Shown: piece after piece, positions 13,222-20,375 of the stretch
How positions within the stretch are numbered: position 1 is the first letter of the stretch
Layout of the letters: every line of letters starts with the position of its first letter
Virus record (IMG/VR): IMGVR_UViG_3300047483_000438
Coordinates: 1 to 41,452 of that record
Length of the DNA: 41,452 nucleotides
Source of the DNA: a virus
Reading direction: 5' to 3' (one strand)
Translations under genes and position numbers: made by a program
The notes under the pieces: model-generated
Told to the model about the DNA's origin: nothing
The model's database searches: none
The model's input: the letters and a program-made list of their open reading frames with translations, nothing else

Positions 13222-13511
13222 TAAATCGTAAACAATTTCGTCAACTGTTTAATAGTTATAAACCAGGATTAGGTGAGTTTGATAGTCCGTTATGGTATTC
13301 AGAACAGCAGGGCGATTGTAAACCCAGTAGATGGTTTGTAAATATTAGACCCTTAAATCATCAAAACTTTAAGACAGAATTTTGGGCATGGGCAAATAAA
13401 ACTTGTCAAGGTCAACTTTTGTGTTATAGTAGTAATACAGAAAATCAAGAGGAATGGTGGGGATTTACACATCGTGCCGACGTTGTTTTATTTTTACTGA
13501 AGTGGAGTTAA
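13218..13511 (+). CDS. LRW-motif small protein, copy 2 of a duplicated pair
   Basis: 97 residues, paralogue of the gene at 12368. Differences cluster in 15-37 and in the middle (NTENQ instead of SNEKQ). It ends VVLFLLKWS followed by TAA, and the TGGAG in its last codons is the SD for the next gene. Confidence 0.7.
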   Translation: MINRKQFRQLFNSYKPGLGEFDSPLWYSEQQGDCKPSRWFVNIRPLNHQNFKTEFWAWANKTCQGQLLCYSSNTENQEEWWGFTHRADVVLFLLKWS

Positions 13512-13513
13512 TT

Positions 13514-13900
13514 ATGACTGATGATATCAATAATGTCAACAATTTCTGCAGAAAATACCATGCAACTGTGCGCCCTAACGGTGACTATCAGCGTAGAACA
13601 CTGCAAGTCCCACTTAAACAAAATGCAGAATTTTACAACGACTTTGAATTAAGTTATCGTAATATTCCAATGTTAGAAATAGTAATGCCCGAGGATAGCT
13701 TTGGATATTTGCTTGAGAGTCAAAATCATATTCAAACGCTTATAAGCAGAACTCCCGATTCTTACTCGGGCTATATGTACAAAGACATTGCCATGCAGAT
13801 TGTTGAACGCGAAGACGCAGAAATTAGACTGCGTAATCAACATCCGGGACTGAAAGATCTATATAACCAATATCAAATGATGTTGCAGTTAGTACGATGA
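13514..13900 (+). CDS. Conserved phage protein in the array, no LRW motif
   Basis: 128 residues from ATG 13514 (TGGAG before it). Beta-rich N-terminal part, then a helical C-terminal end (EREDAEIRLRNQHPGLKDLY, NQYQMMLQLVR). I associate that end with a conserved T4-like phage hypothetical; unchecked. No catalytic motif. Its stop overlaps the next start (ATGA). Confidence 0.7.
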   Translation: MTDDINNVNNFCRKYHATVRPNGDYQRRTLQVPLKQNAEFYNDFELSYRNIPMLEIVMPEDSFGYLLESQNHIQTLISRTPDSYSGYMYKDIAMQIVEREDAEIRLRNQHPGLKDLYNQYQMMLQLVR

Positions 13901-14121
13901 CTGATTTGTTTCACAATGCCAAAGACTATAAATTTTTGGTTGCGCCAAATTATCTCACTGATCATGAGTTATTGATCATATTGACTAATATTAAGTTTTG
14001 GAATGAATACTATGATGATTTGGACGCATGGTGTCGAGAAAATCGCAGTCAAAGACAGGGCATGACTGTGGTCTTGCCTGATGCCGAAACACTAACATTA
14101 TTTTGCCTACGATGGACATAA
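13897..14121 (+). CDS. LRW-motif small protein
   Basis: 74 residues. The core YYDDLDAWCRENRSQRQG precedes the ending TLTLFCLRWT. Its final Arg-Trp codons (CGATGG) contain the ATG of the next gene, as at 8007. Confidence 0.7.
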   Translation: MTDLFHNAKDYKFLVAPNYLTDHELLIILTNIKFWNEYYDDLDAWCRENRSQRQGMTVVLPDAETLTLFCLRWT

Positions 14122-14294
14122 TCATTAGTGAAGGCAAAGTGTTTGGCGCTCGTTATCTAACAGCAGAACCTAAAGTGTCGTCATGGGATTTAGATGGTGA
14201 CTGGGGAGGTATAAACATATGGGAACAAATGGAAGATTGGTGTACTGAAACATTTGGTGTATCAGAAGGTGCTTTTGAACCTAGTCAACGATAG
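14112..14294 (+). CDS. LRW-motif gene interrupted by an in-frame TAG
   Basis: 60 residues up to TAG 14292-14294. It has the usual core (EQMEDWCTETFGVSEGAF) but stops before the C-terminal strand and motif. Reading on in the same frame restores the full family end, so the gene is a recent nonsense mutant or a readthrough product. Its ATG comes from the CGATGG of the previous gene. Confidence 0.6.
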   Translation: MDIIISEGKVFGARYLTAEPKVSSWDLDGDWGGINIWEQMEDWCTETFGVSEGAFEPSQR

Positions 14295-14366
14295 TACTGT
14301 AATCGTGCAAGATTCTGGTTCAGAGAGAAAAAAGATTTAGAATGGTTTATTATGCGTTGGAGCTAA
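14295..14366 (+). pseudogene. Same-frame C-terminal tail after the TAG
   Basis: Twenty-three codons directly after the TAG read YCNRARFWFREKKD, then LEWFIMRWS and TAA. This is the missing end of the gene at 14112. No frameshift is needed to join them. Confidence 0.75.
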
Positions 14367-14395
14367 TTGACACAAATTCAATTTGGCTATATAAT
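14367..14395 (+). promoter_or_regulatory. Perfect consensus sigma70 promoter (TTGACA-17-TATAAT)
   Basis: -35 TTGACA at 14367-14372 and -10 TATAAT at 14390-14395, 17 bases apart. The spacer begins with the 13-base palindrome CAAATTCAATTTG (14373-14385). It directly follows the last array codon and starts a new operon; SD AAGGAG lies about 14402-14407. Confidence 0.9.
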
Positions 14396-14412
14396 AATAT
14401 CAAGGAGACTGT

Positions 14413-14706
14413 ATGAGTGACCAAGACGATAAATTTAAACACAGCAAGCGATTGCAAAAAGAAGAAAATGCAATTCATCGTCAACAAAAAATTGCCAAAA
14501 CACACGGAGCACCTGAACATGCCACAGAAGCGCACAGATACAGTAAACATCATGCCATGAACTGCGGTGATCCCAAGTGTATCATGTGCAGCAATCCTCG
14601 TAAAACTTTTAAACAATTAACCGCTCAAGAACAAAGACTATTTCAAGACTTGGACCGCGAAACAGATCGAAAAAGCAACGGAATCAAACCCCAGGACGAA
14701 CAATGA
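14413..14706 (+). CDS. Conserved phage protein with Cys motif
   Basis: 97 residues. A polar, charged N-terminal half is followed by HHAMNCGDPKCIMCSNPRKT (about 46-65), in which three cysteines (C-x4-C-x2-C) and nearby His could bind zinc. The rest is helical (LTAQEQRLFQDLDRE). I recall this Cys block in many phage genomes, unchecked. It is the first gene of the operon behind the consensus promoter. Confidence 0.75.
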   Translation: MSDQDDKFKHSKRLQKEENAIHRQQKIAKTHGAPEHATEAHRYSKHHAMNCGDPKCIMCSNPRKTFKQLTAQEQRLFQDLDRETDRKSNGIKPQDEQ

Positions 14707-15173
14707 AAAAAATCTTTTATGAAAAAGTAGGCCGTAAGTATGTGCCAGTACAGGAGTATGATGAATACCTGATGGACAGTTTTCCCAAGGGCAGTCATCT
14801 TGTGATGTGTTATCCTGCAGGTGAAAGTAGAGTTTATAATATAGACCCTAACTATGCTGCTATGATTGCCGCCGGTCGTGTGGCTGCTGATGCTATGTGT
14901 CGGGCCATTAGAGAAGCCAGCGAAATGCAAAAAGAAAAATACGGTAATCGCGCCTTGACCAATGAACAGTTAGCAGCATGGAATCATTTTATTGAAGTCA
15001 TGGGCGAAAGCGGTCGTTATATTCATTACAACAGCATTCGCGACATCGCTGAGGTTGGCCTTAAAGCCTTAGAAGCCGAAGCTGTTAAGTTGATGCAACA
15101 CGAAACAGTTCGTGCTGCCTATGAACAATTTTTAACTGTAGTTGAACTCTGTAAGGAGCAAAATCGTGCTTAA
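14703..15173 (+). CDS. Conserved phage hypothetical protein
   Basis: 156 residues, ATGA-coupled. The N-terminal block FYEKVGRKYVPVQEYDEYLM, then DSFPKGSHLVMCYPAGES and YNIDPNYAAMIAAGRVA, are strongly conserved-looking. The C-terminal two-thirds is helical. It resembles widely distributed phage proteins of unknown role. Confidence 0.75.
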   Translation: MKKIFYEKVGRKYVPVQEYDEYLMDSFPKGSHLVMCYPAGESRVYNIDPNYAAMIAAGRVAADAMCRAIREASEMQKEKYGNRALTNEQLAAWNHFIEVMGESGRYIHYNSIRDIAEVGLKALEAEAVKLMQHETVRAAYEQFLTVVELCKEQNRA

Positions 15174-15456
15174 ATACGGTGAAGTCAATCCCTTAAATGT
15201 ATTTGGCCTGAGACGGCTGGATCACTGCCCGCCCCACTTTATTGAAGTCAAATACAAGCTACAGTGCAGTGAGAAAAAGATCACAGATTGGATCATTGAA
15301 AATTTGGAAGGTCGCTTTTATGCCGGCGACAGTTATATGGAAGAAAATGACCATATTCATATGGTCAAAAGTGCGGCTTTTGAAATCCCGGGTGAAGCCA
15401 GCATGTTTGCGCTAATTTTGGACAAATTAAATACCTGGGAAATGAATTTAAGCTAA
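15166..15456 (+). CDS. Conserved small phage protein
   Basis: 96 residues from GTG 15166, set by AAGGAG at 15153-15158 with seven bases of spacing; TTG 15142 lies upstream of that SD. The core KKITDWIIENLEGRFYAGD is followed by a hydrophobic end (EASMFALILDKLNTW). It recalls the array proteins in layout (Trp helix, then a hydrophobic strand) but lacks the LRW ending. It may be a distant relative. Confidence 0.65.
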   Translation: MLKYGEVNPLNVFGLRRLDHCPPHFIEVKYKLQCSEKKITDWIIENLEGRFYAGDSYMEENDHIHMVKSAAFEIPGEASMFALILDKLNTWEMNLS

Positions 15457-15472
15457 GAAAAAAATATTTCTT

Positions 15473-15509
15473 CGAATAATCACAGTAGTAAATAACTGTA
15501 TATTATTCG
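15473..15509 (+). promoter_or_regulatory. Leader hairpin next to the Shine-Dalgarno
   Basis: CGAATAAT (15473-15480) pairs with ATTATTCG (15502-15509), and inside it ACAGT (15482-15486) pairs with ACTGT (15495-15499). The stem ends on the first G of the GGAG that precedes ATG 15518. This fits a structure that tunes translation. It lies between two operons' worth of genes without a clear promoter. Confidence 0.45.
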
Positions 15510-15517
15510 GAGTTACA

Positions 15518-15745
15518 ATGTCTGACGACACAGTACAAAATCAAGCCCAAGTACAGCTACAGTTAGAAGACTTAATTAGGGCCTTAGAAATTATCAATCT
15601 TGCATCCACTCGCGGTGCATTTAAGCCAGACGAATTCACTTTAATCGGTGGAGTCTATGATCGCATCTTTGCTTTTTTATCAGCAAGTGGTGCTATCCAA
15701 CGCCCTCAGGCCGCTGAGGAACAACAAGAAGGAAATCAACAATGA
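15518..15745 (+). CDS. Small conserved phage protein
   Basis: 75 residues. Helical; core QLQLEDLIRALEIINLASTR, then GAFKPDEFTLIGGVYDRIF, AFLSASGAIQ and a Gln/Glu-rich tail. I associate this build with conserved T4-like phage proteins, unchecked. It is coupled to the next gene by ATGA. Confidence 0.7.
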   Translation: MSDDTVQNQAQVQLQLEDLIRALEIINLASTRGAFKPDEFTLIGGVYDRIFAFLSASGAIQRPQAAEEQQEGNQQ

Positions 15746-16425
15746 TTAAACACGTTGGCAAACATAACAGCCGTAAGGTAGTTATTTTATATCGCAAGGT
15801 CCCCGGCGAGGATCACATGTGTCTTATTTGCTATCCAGACACTATGCCCCGTCACATTCACGACGGTCTAATGGCTGCATTGGAAAGTGATTCAGGACAA
15901 CAAGCTAAAGAATTTAGCGACTACCTGTTCCGTTATACTTTTGCTGATGGCAACAATGCACTGCAAACTCTGCACAAAGAAGGTATGATCAAAAAAGTTC
16001 ATACCAATCAAGTCATTGTTACTCCTGACATGAAAAGCACAGTTCGTTTAGATGAACTAAACAACATTTTAGACAAAATGGCTCTGGGCGAAGAAGCCAT
16101 CAAAGAACTTGCAGACTTAGATAAGAACAGCGGGTTAACTGGCAAGCGAAATAATGTTGCGGTCAATGAACTCAGGGCTCCTAAAAACAGTCGCAGTCAA
16201 CCAGTAGAAGCAGCAAATACGATAAGTATTAATGATGTCTTGACCGATGAGCAGTTAGCTACTCAACGACAAGCACAGGCAGCAAAGATGATTGCCGAAG
16301 CCAAGTCACTGTTGGCAGAAGCAGAAAGACTACAACAAGAAGCACAAGACTTATCTGGCGCAACTACACAAAATGGCACAACAACAAAACCCAAAAAAGC
16401 CAAAGCCCAAAAAGCTGCATCTTAA
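15742..16425 (+). CDS. Conserved T4-like phage protein
   Basis: 227 residues. N-terminal domain (about 1-140) with HNSRKVVILYRKVPGEDHM, YPDTMPRHIHDGLMAAL, QVIVTPDMKSTVRLDELNNI; then a polar region and a long Ala/Gln/Glu coiled-coil-like helix (about 175-205). It ends in a Lys/Ala-rich tail (TKPKKAKAQKAAS). The conserved first half is typical of a T4-superfamily protein of unknown role; a structural or assembly role is possible. Its last 53 bases overlap the next gene. Confidence 0.7.
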   Translation: MIKHVGKHNSRKVVILYRKVPGEDHMCLICYPDTMPRHIHDGLMAALESDSGQQAKEFSDYLFRYTFADGNNALQTLHKEGMIKKVHTNQVIVTPDMKSTVRLDELNNILDKMALGEEAIKELADLDKNSGLTGKRNNVAVNELRAPKNSRSQPVEAANTISINDVLTDEQLATQRQAQAAKMIAEAKSLLAEAERLQQEAQDLSGATTQNGTTTKPKKAKAQKAAS

Positions 16426-16711
16426 TAGTAAGACAGCGTGGAAAGACATACTCAAACAAGTAGACAAAAAAGAAGTTCCTATTCAAGTTTTAGAAAAACT
16501 TAATGTCAATCTCAAAGACGGCACTATAGTTGTTGTTGATATTAAAAAACTTTTAGCAGAAGGTGTAGACCACGAAGAACTTGAACAGCATGTCAACACT
16601 AGATTAGAAGAACTAGACATGTACATAGAAAATGTAGACTTCTTTGTAGACTTAGAGATGGTAGAAAAAACGGTACAACCCGAAACGGACCGTTTGCTTA
16701 AAAAACTATGA
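16373..16711 (+). CDS. Conserved phage hypothetical protein
   Basis: 112 residues from ATG 16373, inside the 3' end of the previous gene. Lys/Pro-rich start (NPKKPKPKKL), then an acidic body: VPIQVLEKLNVNLKDGT, VVVDIKKLLAEGVDHEELEQ, and ENVDFFVDLEMVEKTVQPET. The order and end match my memory of a conserved gene in cyanophage-type T4 phages. ATGA overlap with DHFR. Confidence 0.7.
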   Translation: MAQQQNPKKPKPKKLHLNSKTAWKDILKQVDKKEVPIQVLEKLNVNLKDGTIVVVDIKKLLAEGVDHEELEQHVNTRLEELDMYIENVDFFVDLEMVEKTVQPETDRLLKKL

Positions 16712-17214
16712 TAAAAAGTATATTTGCAGTAGACCACTGGGGCGGCATGGGTCTTAACGGATCCTTGCCATGGCACCACAGTGAAGACCTTGCTTATTTT
16801 AAAGATCAAACTTTAGGACACATTGTCATAATGGGTCGCCGTACGTGGGAAGATCCCAAGATGCCTAAACCTTTACCTGGTAGAACTACTTATGTTGTGA
16901 CATCAAGACCAATATTTGGGTATGATGTGAAAACAATAAGAGGAGATATTGTCTCAGCTATCAAAAAAATTGCCGAGGCAAATGTTAACAAGACGGTATG
17001 GATAATTGGTGGGCCACAACTGCTGTTAGACACCAAAGACCTAGTAGACGAAGCACATGTTACACACTTTAAAGGTCAATATAAAACTGATACACAACTG
17101 GATTTAAGAAAATATCTCAGCTTGTTTCAAGCTCGCAGTGCCTGTCCCAGCGCCGATTACAAGTGCAATTGGACGGTATATAAAAACATTGACATTTTTA
17201 GACCCATAGTCTAA
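16708..17214 (+). CDS. folA: Dihydrofolate reductase
   Basis: 168 residues. Reduces dihydrofolate to tetrahydrofolate with NADPH, regenerating the cofactor used up by thymidylate synthase next door. The family landmarks are present: GMGLNGSLPWHHSEDLAYFK (about 13-32, with the catalytic acid after the Trp), VIMGRRTWE, GRTTYVVTSRP, and IIGGPQLL near 110. Length is normal for bacterial and phage enzymes. It is ATGA-coupled upstream, with a ten-base gap to thymidylate synthase, so the two are one expression unit. Confidence 0.93.
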   Translation: MIKSIFAVDHWGGMGLNGSLPWHHSEDLAYFKDQTLGHIVIMGRRTWEDPKMPKPLPGRTTYVVTSRPIFGYDVKTIRGDIVSAIKKIAEANVNKTVWIIGGPQLLLDTKDLVDEAHVTHFKGQYKTDTQLDLRKYLSLFQARSACPSADYKCNWTVYKNIDIFRPIV

Positions 17215-17223
17215 AATACTAAT

Positions 17224-18126
17224 ATGAAAACCTATTTAGATGCAATGCGTTTTGTACTGGAAAATGGTACAATGAAAAGTGATCGTACGGGCGTTGGTAC
17301 AATAAGTTATTTTGGTATGCAACAGCGATACGATCTTAGTCAAGGCTTTCCTGCGGTAACAACTAAAAAACTAGCATGGAAAAGCCTTGTAAGCGAGCTG
17401 CTGTGGTTCATTGAAGGTTCAGGAGACGAACTACGCCTGCGAGAGATATTACATGGTAGCAGGGACTCTGAAAAGAGCACTATCTGGACTGCCAATGCCA
17501 CAGCACCATACTGGACTAACAAATATAAAAAATTTCCTCCAAAAGGTCCGCAGTACGAAGGCGACTTGGGTCGTGTCTATGGAGTACAGTGGCGGCATTG
17601 GCGTACACCACAACGAACACTAAATGCTGCACAAAACAATCTTGTACATGTTGAAGTAGATCAACTAAAGCAATTGATCCAAGGCATCAAAGCAGATCCC
17701 AATGGACGGAGGCATATTCTAACAGCATGGAACCCGGGAGAACTACAGGAAATGGCTCTGCCTCCCTGTCATTGTTTTGCACAGTTTTATGTCAGCGACA
17801 ACAAGTTAAGTTGCCAAATGTATCAACGCTCATGCGACATGTTTTTAGGCGTGCCTTTTAACATAGCATCCTACTCACTTCTCACACATATGATTGCACA
17901 AGTGTGCGGATTAGGCGTAGGCGAGTTTGTTCATGTGCTGGGAGATGCTCATATATACAGCAACCATACGGAACAGGTAAACGAACAACTCCAGCGTGAA
18001 CCATTACCTGCTCCCACACTGTGGTTAAATCCTGACATAACGGATATTGAAAAATTTACCATGGCGGATATTAGATTAGACAATTATCAAAGTCATGCCG
18101 CTATCAAAGCAGAAATGGCAGTGTAA
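17224..18126 (+). CDS. thyA: Thymidylate synthase (ThyA type)
   Basis: 300 residues. Converts dUMP to dTMP with methylene-tetrahydrofolate. Catalytic Cys is at about 182 (LPPCHCFAQFY), followed by QMYQRSCDMFLGVPFNIASY. The Asn in that block, which selects dUMP, is kept, so a dCMP or dUMP hydroxymethylase is less likely. It ends in the canonical IKAEMAV. The start has no strong SD. A large insert around 85-112 (TIWTANATAPYWTNKYKKFP) is as in long-form enzymes. dCMP deaminase at 23986 would supply dUMP. Confidence 0.95.
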   Translation: MKTYLDAMRFVLENGTMKSDRTGVGTISYFGMQQRYDLSQGFPAVTTKKLAWKSLVSELLWFIEGSGDELRLREILHGSRDSEKSTIWTANATAPYWTNKYKKFPPKGPQYEGDLGRVYGVQWRHWRTPQRTLNAAQNNLVHVEVDQLKQLIQGIKADPNGRRHILTAWNPGELQEMALPPCHCFAQFYVSDNKLSCQMYQRSCDMFLGVPFNIASYSLLTHMIAQVCGLGVGEFVHVLGDAHIYSNHTEQVNEQLQREPLPAPTLWLNPDITDIEKFTMADIRLDNYQSHAAIKAEMAV

Positions 18127-18452
18127 TGGCTTATACTGAACTTTATCCTAGCCCTCCCTATCGATTGGAACATAATTATAAAATAGAAAACCATCAGGTT
18201 GTAGAGACTAAAGAAATTGTTGTACATACTTTTCAATTGAGTGATGTTGAAGATCCTGAAATATATGCAGCTGAATCATTGCTTGAATGGCAAAACAGCG
18301 AACAAGGGCAATGGGTTATGGAACATGCCACAGAACCGCCCAAGTGGCACAAAAATATAGATTATGTACACTATGGATATAAATTTGCTATCACTGCTAA
18401 ACTTAAGGGCAGTGACATCAGTTATTATATGTTAAAGTGGGGCAAGCCTTGA
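18126..18452 (+). CDS. Conserved phage protein with LKWG ending
   Basis: 108 residues, TAATG-coupled to thymidylate synthase. It starts MAYTELYPSPPYRLEHNYKI; the middle has DVEDPEIYAAESLLEWQNSE, then GQWVMEHA; the end is YYMLKWGKP. The last part resembles the array's motif (hydrophobic-L-K-W), so it may be an ancestral or distant relative. It matches my memory of a conserved cyanophage-type gene. Function unknown. Confidence 0.7.
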   Translation: MAYTELYPSPPYRLEHNYKIENHQVVETKEIVVHTFQLSDVEDPEIYAAESLLEWQNSEQGQWVMEHATEPPKWHKNIDYVHYGYKFAITAKLKGSDISYYMLKWGKP

Positions 18453-18471
18453 TTTGAAAAAATGCAGAAAA

Positions 18472-19416
18472 ATGAAATCAAAAAATAAAGAATTAATTTT
18501 ATTTGTAGGCGATACCGACGAACAGCTTGCAATGACTGCATTAGCCTATGACATAAATGCAAGTTTGCTTACTCAAGATAATTTTGTCAAAATTCAGCAC
18601 GGCGTTTATTACACCTCTATTGCTGATCTAGGAGACAAACTTAATTTTTATAAAGTATTGTGTAAATCGAATAAAATATTTTATTGCCCACCTAAAAAAT
18701 GGACTAGTGAAATAATGGAAAAATATACAATAGAATATTTGACTGAATTTTCTTATTATAAAACTGTTATTAATTTTGAAAGGCCCGAGTTATCAAAAAC
18801 ACACAGCAAAATGTTATCTTTAAAAGATCATAGAAAAACAAATAAAAAACAAATATGGATTGCCGGGTGTAGTGTAAGTGATGGTTGGCAAGTTTCAAAA
18901 ACAGAAAGATATGGGCATTTAATTCACCAGGCACTCAAATTACCTGTGTCTTTTTTGACACATCCTAATTCATCAATTCAATGGGCCGCAGATCAAATTT
19001 TAAGATCAAATATTATAAAAGATGACATCATTTTTTGGGGGATAACATCTTTAGGCAGAACACAGTGTTGGGATGAAGACAAAGATAACTTAGAACATAT
19101 TAATATTAATTCATATAAACATAACAAATATGCTTATAATTTTTTTGACAAAAAATATCTTTACAGTGAAACAAATCATTATCATGCATTAATTGCAATA
19201 CACCAAGTAGTTAATTACTGCAAAGCTGTTAAAGCCAAACTTATTCCGGGAATAATAATGCAAGGAATAGATAAATGGCATGAAATACCAAATTGTATCG
19301 ATTTTACTTCATTGTTTAACCGTGTTGATTGTACTGATGATGGCAAACATCCAGGAGCACAAACGCATAAACTTTATGCAGAATTTTTTTTAGAAAAGTA
19401 TAAATCTCTTTTATGA
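18472..19416 (+). CDS. SGNH/GDSL-type hydrolase-like protein
   Basis: 314 residues from ATG 18472; TTG 18454 is also open. The C-terminal two-thirds has IWIAGCSVSDGWQ (Ser of the GxSxS-like block at about 132-138), then RYGHLIHQALKLPVSF. Near the end comes DDGKHPGAQTH, giving the D-x2-H-like Asp/His pair (about 290-293). This is the layout of SGNH esterases, which often deacetylate sugars. The N-terminal 110 residues are unrelated and not recognised. Codons look richer in A/T than in the neighbours (not computed), a hint of separate origin. It overlaps the epimerase by ATGA. Confidence 0.65.
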   Translation: MKSKNKELILFVGDTDEQLAMTALAYDINASLLTQDNFVKIQHGVYYTSIADLGDKLNFYKVLCKSNKIFYCPPKKWTSEIMEKYTIEYLTEFSYYKTVINFERPELSKTHSKMLSLKDHRKTNKKQIWIAGCSVSDGWQVSKTERYGHLIHQALKLPVSFLTHPNSSIQWAADQILRSNIIKDDIIFWGITSLGRTQCWDEDKDNLEHININSYKHNKYAYNFFDKKYLYSETNHYHALIAIHQVVNYCKAVKAKLIPGIIMQGIDKWHEIPNCIDFTSLFNRVDCTDDGKHPGAQTHKLYAEFFLEKYKSLL

Positions 19417-20375
19417 AAATATTAGTAACCGGTGGTGCAGGATTTATTGGACATAATGTTGTCAAGTTTCTTGAACAACAAGGTCACCAATGTTATATTG
19501 TTGATACATTCACAAACTATGGATTTATACCCAAAGAAGAACTAGACTATCTTAAACGCGAGCGTAAACGCAGGATAAACAGCAGTGTACACAGCGTAGA
19601 CATCACAGACCGCAAAGGCATAGACAATATGTTTATGACTTTTCATCCACAGATAGTAATACACCTTGCCAGTTTTCCTAGACAAAAAGTAGTTAATGCC
19701 AGTCCCAGTTTAGCTAGTGAAGTTATGACTACAGGGTTAATTAACTTGTTGGAAGCTAGTAAAATACATAAAGTTAAAAAGTTTGTCTACATCAGCAGCA
19801 GCATGGTCTATGGCAATTTTACTGATGATGTACGAGAAGATGCAACTTGTAATCCACAAGGGCAGTACGGCATTATGAAGTTAGCAGGAGAATGGTTAAC
19901 TAGAGACTACACAAGGCAAGGCCATTTCGATCATGTTATCATTAGGCCCAGTGCTGTCTATGGTGAATGGGATGTGGAAGATCGGGTAGTTAGTAAATTC
20001 ATGCTGACCGCTATGCGCGATGGTGTATTAAAGGTAAACGGAGCTGGTGAAAGCCTGGACTTTACTTATGTAGAAGATGCAGCAAGAGGTATTTCACAAG
20101 CCGCACTTAGTGATGCTGCAAAGAACAAAACTTATAATATTACAAAGAGCCATAGTTATACACTGTTAGATGCTGCTGAACTTGCTGTTAAAATTGCAGG
20201 CAAAGGTACAATCGAAGTTAAAGATAAAGATGCTGACTTCCCCAGTCGCGGTGCATTAAACATAGACGCTGCTCGCAGAGATTTTGGTTACAACCCCACA
20301 GTAGATGTTGAAGAAGGCTTTCAAAGATATTATAATTGGTTCAAGTCGAGCACATATTGGCAGAAGAAACTTTAA
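19413..20375 (+). CDS. NAD-dependent epimerase/dehydratase (extended SDR)
   Basis: 320 residues. Nucleotide-sugar epimerase or dehydratase of the GalE/RmlB type. Rossmann motif GGAGFIG is at 7-13, SSS at 128-130, and the catalytic YGIMK (Y152, K156). A later RPSAVYG and DFTYVEDAARG are typical of the substrate half. The exact sugar cannot be read from the sequence. It overlaps the SGNH-like gene before and the aminotransferase after, forming a small sugar-modification unit. Confidence 0.88.
   Translation: MKILVTGGAGFIGHNVVKFLEQQGHQCYIVDTFTNYGFIPKEELDYLKRERKRRINSSVHSVDITDRKGIDNMFMTFHPQIVIHLASFPRQKVVNASPSLASEVMTTGLINLLEASKIHKVKKFVYISSSMVYGNFTDDVREDATCNPQGQYGIMKLAGEWLTRDYTRQGHFDHVIIRPSAVYGEWDVEDRVVSKFMLTAMRDGVLKVNGAGESLDFTYVEDAARGISQAALSDAAKNKTYNITKSHSYTLLDAAELAVKIAGKGTIEVKDKDADFPSRGALNIDAARRDFGYNPTVDVEEGFQRYYNWFKSSTYWQKKL

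Noticed and set aside
9310-14294. Genome-wide TAG recoding
   Set aside because: TAG at 9310-9312 behaves as a normal stop at a TAGTG junction, with another TAG a few codons on. Only one gene would benefit from readthrough.
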